Part shown: positions 1 through 10,604 of the stretch, piece after piece
Layout: each line of letters opens with the position of its first letter
How positions within the stretch are numbered: the stretch's first letter is position 1
NCBI GenBank assembly: GCA_028829895.1
Contig: CM054179.1
Location: forward strand, 49,683,391 to 49,747,390
Origin: Sinotaia quadrata
Taxonomy: Eukaryota > Mollusca > Gastropoda > Architaenioglossa > Viviparidae
Direction of reading: 5' to 3'
DNA length: 64,000 nucleotides
Translations under genes and position numbers: made by a program
The notes under the pieces: model-generated
Databases searched by the model: none
What the model was told of the DNA's origin: nothing
The model's input: only the letters and a program-made list of their open reading frames with translations

Positions 1-154
1 TTGCAAAAAAATTAAATAACTTAAAAGATTAATCGTGCAAAATCAAGAAAACATACAACCCCCCGCTCCAGTTATTAAGCAGGAGCCACACTCCAGTATT
101 AAATAAATATTACAATACTGCAATGGAATTGCGGGTTTAGCGTTCTAATATGAG

Positions 155-156
<2 letters not shown>

Positions 157-230
<74 letters not shown>
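157..230. repeat. (AC)n microsatellite
   Basis: Uninterrupted AC dinucleotide run of 37 units, read directly. No interruptions are seen, which suggests it is young or still changing in length. Confidence 0.98.
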
Positions 231-232
<2 letters not shown>

Positions 233-561
233 TTTATGACATTACCAAAAGATGCTTTTCCAAACAGACAAAAGCAGTATGTATTTTTCCTGTATTGTAA
301 ACAGTTTTATTTGTAATAGAATGATACTTGATAACCTATAGTACAGCAGATTGTAAGTACAAAATAAGTTACCCAGCTTAATATGTCAGACTTTAGTGTA
401 ACGTGTGCATAAATATGTGTTGTGTTTGAAGAAAATAAGACATTCGAAGTAAAGTTTGTGTATGTGTATCAGCGTGCATTCATGTGTACGGTGTGTGTGC
501 GTGCAAAAAAAAAATCAAATCTGTTTTTTTTTATAAATAAAAATGCTCTCATTAGAAAGTA

Positions 562-725
562 AAATGTTCCAGACTCCATGTAATGATAAAAGGCGTATTT
601 TTATTTACTAAGGAAGTTATATAGTGTCCAAGTTGTGAAATATTCCAGACTTGCTGTAATGATAAAAGGCGTATTTTTATTTACTAATGAGTTATATAAT
701 GTCCAAGTTGTGAAATGTTCCAGAC
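562..725. repeat. 76-bp direct repeat, about 2.2 copies
   Basis: The block beginning aaatgttccagac and containing gtaatgataaaaggcg recurs 75-76 bases later, with a third partial start at 713. Copies differ by a few substitutions. The flanks (231-561 and 726-1005) are AT-rich with a TG-rich patch around 455-505; no gene is seen there. Confidence 0.9.
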
Positions 726-1005
726 ATAAGATGAGTTTAAAAGCAAGGATGAAGCGAGCAATGCAGTGGTTTGGTGGTCAGTAACCAAGACTATAGCGTG
801 CATGGCAACATCCGTGCTCTCAAGAGTTCGGTTCGTGTGGCAGTGTAAAGTAATATTACAATAATCTACAAAGATTAAGTAGATTTTAGAATATAAGTAA
901 TCGATATATGTTCGTATTCTTAGTTAATCACCATATCCTGTGCATTTCTGAGGGCATATGGGCATATGAATTTTTTTTTTATCTTTTCGACACTCACTAT
1001 TTTTC

Positions 1006-1284
1006 TGTATTGTCTTCTTCAGCAATCACTATTTGTCTGTATTTTTTCTTAAGCATTCACTAGTTGTCATATTGTCTTCTTGAGCAATCATTAATTATTT
1101 GTCTTTGTTGTCTTCTTGGGCAATCATTACTTGTCTTTGTTGTCTTCTTGGGCAATCATTACTTGTCTTTGTTGTCTTCTTGGGCAATCATTACTTGTCT
1201 GTCTTCTTGGTCAGTTACTATTTGCCTGTGCTGTCTTCTTAGACAATCACTACTTGTTTGTGTTGTCTTCTTGAGAAATCGTAA
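1006..1284. repeat. 32-bp minisatellite, about 8 copies
   Basis: The unit carries ttgtcttcttgggcaatcat. The central copies repeat at exactly 32 bases and the outer copies are diverged. A 96-codon open frame at 1064-1354 is just the translation of this array and is not called as a gene. Confidence 0.92.
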
Positions 1285-1457
1285 ATGCGTTTACTGTCTT
1301 TCTAATCACTTGCAGCCAGTGACATCTAGACATAAGTTCATACTGCTACATTAATGTCTATGTACTTTACCACTAGAACTAAGCACGTATTTCAAATGAC
1401 TGTGTAGCGTTTCCATCACCAGCACTACACACCTGCCATTTACGTTATTACAACTTT

Positions 1458-1880
1458 TAATATTGGTATATTTGATATACTTTTGCACATTAATATATAT
1501 TTTTGGTACTGGTATATTTAAAATGCCTTTGCATATACATATCTTTCAATATTGGTATATTTAAATTACCATTACACATTAACATATCTTTCAAATTTGG
1601 TATATTTAAATTATCATTGCACATTAACATATCTTTCAATATTGGTATATTTAAATTACCATTACACATTAACATATCTTTCAATATTGGTATATTTAAA
1701 ATACCTTTGCATATACATATCTTTTATTATAGGTAATATTTAAATTACCATTGCACATTAACATATCTTACAATATTTGTATATTTTAATATACATCTTT
1801 TAATATCGGTATAGTTAAAATGCCTTTGTACATTACGTATCTTTTAATCCTGATATATCTAAAATATCTTTGCACATAAA
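1458..1880. repeat. 45-bp minisatellite, about 9 copies
   Basis: The unit contains ttggtatatttaaa followed by cattaacatatctttcaa. Period is 45 in the middle of the array and looser at both ends. Because 45 is a multiple of three, frames stay open through it on both strands (1490-1743), which imitates short proteins. Confidence 0.92.
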
Positions 1881-3305
1881 TATATTCTTCTATGTCAGTG
1901 TTTTTAATTAAACAGTAACAAAATGATACTATTATTAATATATTGCCATGTTTAAAGCCATTAAAAGAAACTTTTCAGTGTTCACTATGGGATTATTTTG
2001 ATAAAATATATGATAACACATTAAACGTGCTTCAGCAATGAACATATATTTACAGCACCTTGTTGTAGTGTTGAGTGACGTCATATAGTGCTTTATAATT
2101 CACGTCATATCTTTCTCACTTGTTATTTACGCTTTCATTGTTTTCTTATGTAGCATTGCTTAGCTCGCTTATCAAAGAGGAAAGGGGGGGGGGGGGCAAA
2201 GAAGAGTTATGAAGAGAAAAGAATCGTTATTTTTTTCCAAGTCGAAGAGAATCGACTCATGACATGTTGGCGAGGGCTTCCTAGGTTCCAAACGGCCAAA
2301 TACCAACCTGAGAGTTACTTGCCTGGAAAAGCTGCACTTAAGACACCAAGTGAAATGAGCACTCAGTCACGCAACAGTCTAAACCGAGACTGAACGAGAT
2401 TCGAACAGACGTTGTGTCGTTGCCAGCAGCAGTTCCGTCTCGCATCATTACGCTTCTTTTCTGTTGATGTTACGCCCCTATTGGTCTGGCAGTGGTAGTG
2501 ATCGACGTGTTTCCAGACGTTTAATCGTGGTACCGTTCAAGTTCGTACTCTTAACGTTCCTACTGAGAATTGCCCATTTTGCCGTCAAGATTAACGCGTT
2601 GGCATGGAAGCTGTTTTGCAAGTTTTAGGATTCATATTTCATTCTGTTGAGTCTTGTCTCATTTTCATGCACTTAGTTTTTCTGTAAGAGTCTGTAGTCA
2701 TTCATTTGCAGTCATTTCTACTTTGATTCAATTGATTGACTTATTTTTGATTTATTACTGATTTATTATTTAGGGTTAACTTCCTTTTATCAACTCTAGT
2801 TCATTTCTCTGGCGGACGCAAATCATTTGGGGATATACTTTTTTAATTACGGACGATTAAAGTTTAAGGTAAGGAATTTTTAGAAATGGAGATAAAGAAT
2901 ATTTTTAACTGTGTTATTCAGTTTAGTTAGCCTAAGCTATTGCTTTATTAGTTCATTGAGTCAATAAATATTCCTTATTCAATAGATCTTATTTCACATT
3001 AACAAATGTAGATACTCTTTATACTGGTTATTTATTAGCGATGCAATTTAGTTTTCATTTACTCTTAAACAGTCTAATGAGACCATTTATTCTTAATGTT
3101 CAATATTAGTCATTTATTTTATTGTATAAATAACTCTTAACACTTTTGTTTAATTACTTTTAATAATCCGGAACATAATCTAAACCGTGTTTTCATTTAT
3201 TTGACTTGATTTCATTTATTAAGTAGGTGACATTTGAATAGTTCAGTCGACTTAATCTCGCTATTAAACCAATTTGTCCTAATGCTCACAAAATGCTTAG
3301 TTTCA
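1881..3305. other. Unique AT-rich DNA, no gene recognised
   Basis: No open frame or family motif is supported. A 13-G run lies at 2184-2196. A TGACGTCA octamer is at 2076-2083. The stretch 2240-2620 is richer in G+C than its surroundings but shows no recognisable exon. Confidence 0.6.
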
Positions 3306-3700
3306 ATATTCCTTACTCAGTCTCATGGTAATACTCGTTAGTCAGTCTCATGGTAATACTCGTTACTCAGCCTCGTGATAATACTCGTTACTCAGCCTCG
3401 TGATAATACTCGTTACTCAGCCTCGTGATAATACTCGTTACTCAGCCTCGTGATAATACTCGTTACTCAGCCTCGTGATAATACTCGTTACTCAGCCTCG
3501 TGATAATACTCGTTACTCAGCCTCATGGTAATACTCGTTACTCAGTCTCGTGGTAATACTCGTTACTCAGTCTCATTGATGGTGATGCTCATTACCCATT
3601 CCCATTGACAGTAATATATGTTACCTAGTCTCATGAGCGGTAATAATACTCAGTCACTTTGATGGTAATACTCGTTAATCGGTTTCATGAATGGTAATAC
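3306..3700. repeat. 25-bp minisatellite, about 16 copies
   Basis: The unit is cgttactcagcctcgtgata plus atact. It is exactly periodic (25) between about 3361 and 3535 and then decays with insertions towards 3700. The gradual decay on the right suggests that homogenisation acts mostly on the left and centre. Confidence 0.94.
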
Positions 3701-4446
3701 TCATATCGCAGAACGGTCCATCGTAATAATCCTTGTTCAATTTATTTATTCTTTATTCTAGTTCTTCAGAATACTGTCAATAATATTTTCACTTCCGTTA
3801 GTCTCTGCATAATCTTTGGTAGGAATTGCTACTGTGCATTGCTCTTTATATCAGTGACCCGATAGTCTAGCGTGGCCTTCATTTGTTTAATAAAGTGTTC
3901 CCAGCCTAGAGAGAGTTGAAATGACGTCATGCTATAGCAGTTTCATAAATTAAACAATGATGATATCATAAAAATGTCTAGCAGGATTTAACTTAGAGGA
4001 TCATAGTGGTTAACCAGTACCCAATATTTGATTTATTAAGAGCTTTCGAAATAGACGAGTGTTATAGTCGGGAATATAGTTACATATTCATTCTATATTA
4101 CAAAAACATATGTACAATTCACACAACTGTATAACAGTTCTGCAAATTAGATATTGCTGGCAAATATAAATTAATATAAGGAAAAGGCCGGAAATTATAT
4201 TCATAAGATAAAATCATTTAAGTAGCTAAACGTAGTCATACAAAGTACGTGACAGATACTGTTTTAAATTAGAAACATGTGCATTCGCAAAATGTCTGAG
4301 GAAGAGAAAAAGAGATTTAATAAAATAATTTATAAAAAAATTAAACAGAAAAATATTTGTATCTTTTACATAATAGCTTAAGAAAATATTTCTGGTATTT
4401 CCAATAAATTTACTATAAGAAAGAATATAAAATACACGTTCTTACC
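3701..4446. other. Unique AT-rich DNA, no gene recognised
   Basis: No gene or clear repeat is seen. It contains one TGACGTCA octamer (3922-3929) and long A/T-rich runs before the next array. Confidence 0.6.
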
Positions 4447-4770
4447 TCAATGACAGTATAACTAGCTCTGTATTTCAATGACAGTATAACTAGCTCTGTA
4501 TTTCAATGATAATATAACTAGCTCTGTATTTTAATGACAGTATAACTAGCTCTGTATTTTAATGACAGTATAACTAGCTCTGTATTTTAATGACAGTATA
4601 ACTAGCTCTGTATTTTAATGACAGTATAACCAGCTCTGTATTTTAATGACAAAATAACCAGCTCTGTATTTTAATACAGTATAACTAGCTCTATATTTTA
4701 ATGACAGCATAAGTAGCTCTATATTTTAATGACAGCATAAGTAGCTCTATATTTTAATGACAGTATAACT
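4447..4770 (+). repeat. 28-bp minisatellite, left part, about 11.5 copies
   Basis: The unit is tgacagtataactagctctg plus tatttcaa or tattttaa. The array stops abruptly at 4770 after cagtataact, where a hAT inverted terminus begins. The same family resumes at 8087 in the same orientation and in compatible phase, so this is one array split by an insertion. Left copies carry agctctgta, whereas right copies carry agttctgtg. Confidence 0.95.
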
Positions 4771-5266
4771 GAGTCGTTCCTAACACTATGGCCGCGGGCG
4801 CTATGGCGCCTGTCAAGGCATTTATGTGCGCCCGCGTGGAGGTAGTTCAGATACAGGGCGTCTTATCCAGTCTCACGTCACTCGAATACTGCTACTATTT
4901 ACTGCGTAAGCGGGGAGGGGAGGGGAGCATTTCCAGGTTACGCTGATTTTATAAAGGGGCGAAGAGGGCTCTGTGGGAAGGGGGGGGGAGTGTGACGCTA
5001 AAATATTAGAACTAGGTTGGTGAACTTCATTCTCTTCTGCTGTGATGGTTTTTATTTTCTTTCAAGCCATGTCCAGGTAGGTCCCAGTGTGAGTATCATA
5101 TATCAGCATCCAGTGGAATAGTAACAAGCCATCTCCAGGTCAATCCTACCGGTTCTGGTGGTGGTTTCCCCCTTCTCCCCGCCCCCCACCCCAGCCACCT
5201 GCTCCATCTCTTGGGCGCGTCTTGAGACTGAATGAACTACTTCTTTGCTCTCCCTTGCCGTTCTAT

Positions 5267-5438
5267 ATAGCTCTGTGGTGTATCGCCACACTTTAGTTTG
5301 TTAACTGTATTTCCCCCAACTGTAGCACAGTACATAGCTCTGTGGTGTATCGCCACACTTTAGTTTGTTAACTGTATTTCCCCCATCAGTAGCACAGTAT
5401 ATAGCTCTGTGGTGTGTCGCCACACTTTAGTTTGCAAA
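5267..5438. repeat. 67-bp tandem repeat within the hAT element, about 2.6 copies
   Basis: The block with ctctgtggtgtatcgccaca recurs at exactly 67 bases (5271, 5338, 5405). It lies in the 5' non-coding part of the transposon, upstream of the transposase relic. Confidence 0.93.
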
Positions 5439-6107
5439 CGCACAGGCACATAGTAAGATGTCAGTGACCTATCTTTCCATAATTATATTATTTGAAAATT
5501 AATCCGCTTTATCAGTAGTGCTGTTTTCCTCTGCTTTGTGACTTATTATTTTTATAACTCTTTAAAATTAATTTTAAAAATAACAAAACGAGTGCTTTCA
5601 ATAAAAGACAACGTTCATAGTATTTCAACACTGAGTGAGAAGAATCTACTGTTCTATTGACAATAAAGGAAACGTGTTTGCTTATTGTGTGGTGGTACTA
5701 TTGCAGCTTCAAAACGCATAATGTCAAACGCCATTTTCAACTAATCATGGCTGTTGTGGTATTAGCTTCCCTTAAATCTGAGCTGAGAAAGAAGAAAATT
5801 AATCAACTCAAATGAAACCTATCTGCCCAACAATCAGTTTTTTCAAGACAAGTAATAAAGTCTAAAAGTGCCACCATTGCTTCCTTTAAGACTGCTCATC
5901 TTCAAGAATAAAACCAATTCAAGATGCTGAATTGTTGAAAGAAATTTTTTTTACTAGTGTCTGAATGCCTTTTTGAAAGATTTTCTAATAAGCGTGAGAT
6001 TTTATCAGCAATACAAAACTTGCAGTTACCAGACAACGCAGTTGTGAAGAAGATACATACAATTTCAAGTGACATACAAACTCAACTCAAGGATTACTTG
6101 GAAATAT

Positions 6108-6201
6108 GTAAATGGTTTTCATTGCAGTTCGATGAGTCAACAGATATATATATATATATGTAAATGGTTTTCATTGCAGTTCGATGAGTCAACAGATATA
6201 T
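6108..6201 (+). repeat. 52-bp-spaced duplication over the first catalytic motif
   Basis: The stretch beginning gtaaatggttttcattgcag and ending cagatatat occurs at 6108 and again at 6160. The first copy is followed by a short TA run. The 52-base spacing shifts the frame and so helped kill the transposase, or came after its death. Confidence 0.95.
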
Positions 6202-7049
6202 CGGATACAGCGCTGGTGGCAATTATGGTGAGGATGGTATTTAATGACGTCACTATCAAAGAAGAGTTACTAAAAGTATTGCCTATGAAAGGACAAACAA
6301 AGGGAGAGAACATCAATAAATTATACTTTATTCTTATCATACGCTACGTCAATTAAGTTGCCACTTCACAGGCTGTCTGCGATTACCACTGACTGGGTAC
6401 CAGCAATGATGGGCAACACCAATGGATTCATTGCACTCTGCAAGAAGAATGAATCCTTTCTGAACTTTGTCTTATCATTGCATTATCCATCAAGAAGCTT
6501 TGTGCATCTATTTTCTTTCTTTTTACCACGTCATGGATGTCATAAAAATAATTAACTCTATTCAGCGAAATCTTTGCAACACATACCTTTTAAGGACCTG
6601 TTAAAAGATGTTGATGATAAACAATCTAATCTTATCTTGCACACAGGAGTAAGATGGCTGACCAAAGGTAAAGTTCTTGCACGCTTTATAAGCCTTATTG
6701 AAGAGATCAAGGAACTGACCCAAGCTGGTTAATGGACTTGGCTATTCTTGCCGATATCACTGAAAAACTGAATAGTTTAAATCTCGAGCTCCAGAAAAGA
6801 CAAACATGTCACTCAAATGATAAGTTCTGTAAAATCATTTAAAGCAAAACTGATCTTGTGGATGTCACATATGAAAACGAGGTCCCTTGTACATTTTTAA
6901 AGTATGAAGAAAATTGTATGTAAAAGCGATTTTGAACCATCGCCATGTGCAATCCACATTCATAAACTTCTGGAACCATTTGAGTAGAGATTTCAACAAT
7001 TCACCATTATTGAGCCTGTAGTACTTATGAGTCCTTTTACTTGCCAAAT

Positions 7050-7277
7050 AGAAGTAACAAAAAATGTATGCATTGATTTGCAAGTCTGACTCAAGCAAGA
7101 TAACAAAATATGTATGCATTGATTTGCAAGTCTGACTCAAGCAAGATAACAAAATATGTATGCATTGATTTGCAAGTCTGACTCAAGCAAGATAACAAAA
7201 TATGTATGCATTGATTTGCAAGTCTGACTCAAGTAAGATAACAAAAAATGTATGCATTGATTTGCAAGTCTGACTCC
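7050..7277. repeat. 46-bp minisatellite inside the transposase relic, 5 copies
   Basis: The unit contains tgtatgcattgatttgcaag followed by tctgactcaagcaagataac. Copies start at exact 46-base spacing (caagtctgac at 7081, 7127, 7173, 7219, 7265). Transposase-like sequence lies on both sides, so the array grew out of former coding sequence. Confidence 0.96.
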
Positions 7278-8086
7278 AGTACGAGAGGAAGAAGTGGAAC
7301 TTCAGATTCTGGACCTTCAGAATAATTTTGTTCTAAAGTCTTACGCAACGGATGAGAACTTTTGGAATCTGATTGACCGAAAAAAAATGTAAAAAATGTA
7401 GCATATAAAATAAAATCTTATTTCGGCTCCACTTATCTTTGTGAAACTCTCTTTTCGACTTAGAACATCATACAATATTGTTTATTGACATCCAGATACA
7501 AAAGCTATAATACTTACAATATGTTTATTTAACCATAGCTGGCTATCTATATTCAAGTAATGATACAAATTTCTTATTCCTTTCTGATTTAGCCCTTCAC
7601 AAATTTCTGACACATGTTCTAACATTCACTCTTAATACCTCCGGTCCTGTTGAGTCCAGACAAAGGAACGATCTCACATTACGTAATTAACATTTCCTGT
7701 CGAGGCCCCTCAACACAAATGAAAATGGTCTCAAGTTACATAATGCCTGCTGTCTGACGATTGTTAGTATCCTGGAAAGTGCTCATAAATCCTTGACATA
7801 ACAAACATCCGGCCTTGAAGTAAAGCTAAAACAAGACTAATTGCAATCACCGGTCGCCTTGATAGAACAAAACTATTGGCTCAATTAATATCTACACAAT
7901 AATAATCATAAAACATATTACGTATAATTCTGAGCGAATTTGCTCCATCACATGATGTATTTTTATCATATACTGTTTTGCATATTATTGAAATCCAAAT
8001 GCAAAGTAAGCCTTGAAAAATGTTGGCGCCACCACTTTTGAAAACGTGAATGTGCTCCTGGCCACATAAAAGGTTAAGAACCACTG

Positions 8087-8578
8087 TTTTAACTTAGTTC
8101 TGTGTTTTAATGACAATATAACTAGTTCTGTGTTTTAATGACAATATAACTAGTTCTGTGTTTTAATGACAATATAACTAGTTCTGTGTTTTAATGACAA
8201 TATAACTAGTTCTGTGTTTTAATGACAATATAACTAGTTCTGTGTTTTAATGACAGTATAACTAGTTCTGTGTTTTAATGACAATATAACTAGTTCTGTG
8301 TTTTAATGACAATATAACTAGTTCTGTGTTTTAGTGACAGTATAACTAGTTCTGTGTTTTAATGACAGTATAACTAGTTCTGTGTTTTAATGACAGTATA
8401 ACTAGTTCTGTGTTTTAAAGACAGTATAACTAATTCTGTGTTTTTTAAATACAGTATAACTTAGTTCTGTGTTTTAATGACAGTATAACTAGTTCTGTGT
8501 TTTAATGACAGTATAACTAGTTCTATGTTTTAATGACAGTATAACTAGTTCTGCGTTTTAATGACAGTATAACTAGTT
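8087..8578 (+). repeat. 28-bp minisatellite, right part, about 17.5 copies
   Basis: The unit is tgacaatataactagttctg plus tgttttaa. It starts directly after the hAT right end with ttttaacttagttctgtg, which continues the unit interrupted at 4770. Within the array, gacaatata copies dominate the left and gacagtata copies the right, a sign of local homogenisation. Confidence 0.96.
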
Positions 8579-9330
8579 AGTCTGATAGCAATTCTATAAA
8601 TTATGTCCGTGTAAACTGGCACAAAAATAGAACATCGAAGCTTACAGTGTGCCTGTGCGTACAAGCGTTCGTGGACAGAAGACACGTTTGTGGTGAGAAG
8701 ATTCGGACTTGTCCAGCTCACCTAGAGCTATGGAGGATCCTGTACCTATTGTCTACAGGTCTACAGATGTGACAGCTAGACTTCAGTGACATCCATGGAC
8801 AGTCAGTGGTTAATAAATTTGAAGCTGTATACTTCAAACTGTGAGTGTATAGTGTACTATGAGTAAGTACTATACATAGTGTATTATGTATTATGCATAG
8901 ACTACATAGAACACATTATGTATATAATGTGTACTATGTGTAGTGTACTGTGTACTGTGTGTTGTATACTGTATTATGGGTTGTATATTGTACATTTGCT
9001 TTTTTCTTTTGCACCATTTCATTTACAGTCCTTATGATGGGAAAAAGTCTGAATTTGTATTGCTGCAATAACAACAAGGCTAAATTGGTTCATGGTTGGT
9101 GGACTTTTGCCAATGATATTGTCAACATTTATATTAATTGTATAATTAGAGTAAGCATTATTAAACCAAATGTTAGGTTTACTTTTTTTAAATTTCAAAA
9201 ACTGAATTCGTGAATTTTTCTCAACCTAATTTTCATTTACAGTAGGACTGTATGAATACAATAATGTGATTTAGGAAACTTGATATATATCATCTATGAA
9301 GAGTCATGGCGTTAGATTTTATATTATGAT
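8579..9330. other. Unique DNA with a degenerate TA/TG stretch
   Basis: No gene is recognised. About 8846-8995 consists of repeated short words such as tgtactatg, tgtattatg and tgtgtactgt, a decayed low-complexity tract. The open frame at 8950-9213 starts in this tract and has no recognisable domain. Confidence 0.55.
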
Positions 9331-9485
9331 GTATTTGGAGATGATGTGGTACTAGTGAGGTTAACATTATTTGATGATGTGGTATTAGTGAGGTTAACAT
9401 TATTTGGAGATGACGTGGTACTAGTGAGGTTAACATTATTTGGAGATGACGTGGTACTAGTGAGGCTAACATTATGTGGATATGT
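9331..9485. repeat. 33/36-bp minisatellite, about 4 copies
   Basis: The unit contains gtggtactagtgaggttaac followed by attatttggagatgac. Spacings are 33, 36 and 36 bases; the first unit lacks three bases. Both strands are open across it because the unit length is a multiple of three. Confidence 0.94.
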
Positions 9486-9712
9486 TGTGGGATTAAATAT
9501 AAGATGTGAGATTGCTTTAGTAATGAAATTTATATCTTCCGATTCTAAACTTAATAAAAACTAATTGCGTTTGTTAATCCATTCTAATAATTGTTTAATG
9601 ATTAATTGATTACATGATGTATTTTTAGCTCATTGGAATGAATTGTGAATGCAGCTACAATTATTTTATGATACTTCCATGAAAATTAAATTACTTGAAT
9701 GTAGTCTATGAA

Positions 9713-9714
<2 letters not shown>

Positions 9715-9770
<56 letters not shown>
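9715..9770. repeat. (TG)n microsatellite
   Basis: Perfect TG run of 28 units. Confidence 0.98.
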
Positions 9771-9774
<4 letters not shown>

Positions 9775-10102
9775 AGAGAGAAATTTGGCGAATGACCAAA
9801 AGAATAAATGAAAAGACATGGAAAGTGAGCATTGTGCAATGTGATTCTGGAAATATGAAAGTCGAGTATTGAGAAAAAAGTAGTCTGATGGTGAGTACTG
9901 AAGGAAGTCTCAAGTCCAGTATTGAGTGGGGAAAATTAAATATCAGATGAGGTACACAGGGACAGAAACAAGTCTGATGTACCGAGTGACATGGACAACT
10001 CACATCTTGAGTGACCAACAAGTCTCACCTACTAAGTGACAGACTTTCCTGAGGGAGATAAATGAAGCATCAGATGAGGTACAAAGGGACACAGACGAAT
10101 CC

Positions 10103-10192
10103 GATAGGCTTTGTTGGTAAAAGATGACAGGGGCTTTATGACAGTGATAGGCTTTGTTGGTAAAAGGTTACGACAGGGGCTTTATGACAGTG
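10103..10192. repeat. 43-bp direct duplication
   Basis: gataggctttgttggtaaaa starts at 10103 and again at 10146. Both copies end in caggggctttatgacagtga, with a small insertion in the second. Confidence 0.93.
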
Positions 10193-10460
10193 ACACCATA
10201 ATGCCTTCAATAAAAAAAAAAGAAACATAATATTCCAGATCTCAACTGAGGTTAACTGTCAGTATTCATGTTGGCGTGGCTCATTCACGTCTTTTATTAC
10301 GCGATACTGTGCGTTTGGTCGGTCAAAAGTTATCGTGACTGTTAATATCAAATGTCCTTTATTTATCATCATCTCATAACGCAATCGCAATTCATAAATA
10401 GCACCACATGTCTTCGGCAATGCAGACATCAGAGGAAGAAAAGAAATTGAATTTTTTTAG

Positions 10461-10604
10461 TCATGGCTGTTAAATGTATTTATTTTGAAGGAAATGAGGC
10501 AGTTTCAGCTTTAAGAAAAAAGAAATGATAAATTGTTTGTCATGGCTGTTAAATGTATTTATTTTGAAGGAAACGAGGCGGTTTCAATCTTCAGAAAAAA
10601 AAAT
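10461..10604. repeat. 79-bp direct duplication
   Basis: tcatggctgttaaatgtatt starts at 10461 and at 10540. Each copy continues through tattttgaaggaaa and a gaggc(a/g)gtttca segment. Copies are close but not identical. Confidence 0.92.

Larger units (their letters stand above)
5660..7500 (+). pseudogene. hAT-family (ZBED/SCAND3-like) transposase pseudogene
   Basis: Fragments in the right order, but scattered over several frames, match the ZBED-type hAT transposase layout. A BED zinc-finger remnant (CLLC, then KRHFQ) lies near 5670-5740. Linker pieces follow at 5775-5910. FSLQFDESTDI around 6120-6200 contains the expected first catalytic aspartate. ITTDWVPAMMGNTNGFIALC lies near 6376-6435; its second aspartate is kept, but the usual G after it is W. 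ILHTGVRWLTKGKVLARF is near 6635-6690. LDLQNNFVLK is near 7305-7335, and the C-terminal dimerisation signature FGSTYLCETLFST is near 7420-7460. Intact relatives are roughly 550-700 residues, and this span fits that length. Stops, frameshifts, a 52-bp duplication and a 46-bp array break the frame, so no active protein is possible. The family is clear; the exact subfamily is not. Confidence 0.88.
4771..8086 (+). mobile_element. Degraded hAT DNA transposon inserted in the 28-bp array
   Basis: The right end reads aggttaagaaccactg (to 8086). Its reverse complement, cagtggttcttaac, matches the left end gagtcgttcctaac (4771-4784) at 11 of 14 positions, and both ends continue into a ggcc-containing stretch. 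The ends resemble those of vertebrate and invertebrate hAT elements. Flanking octamers gtataact (4763-4770) and ttttaact (8087-8094) agree at 6 of 8, consistent with the 8-bp duplication typical of hAT. The interior holds a ZBED-type transposase relic. The element is dead: the coding region has many stops and frameshifts and internal tandem duplications. The left end is less certain than the right. Confidence 0.75.
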
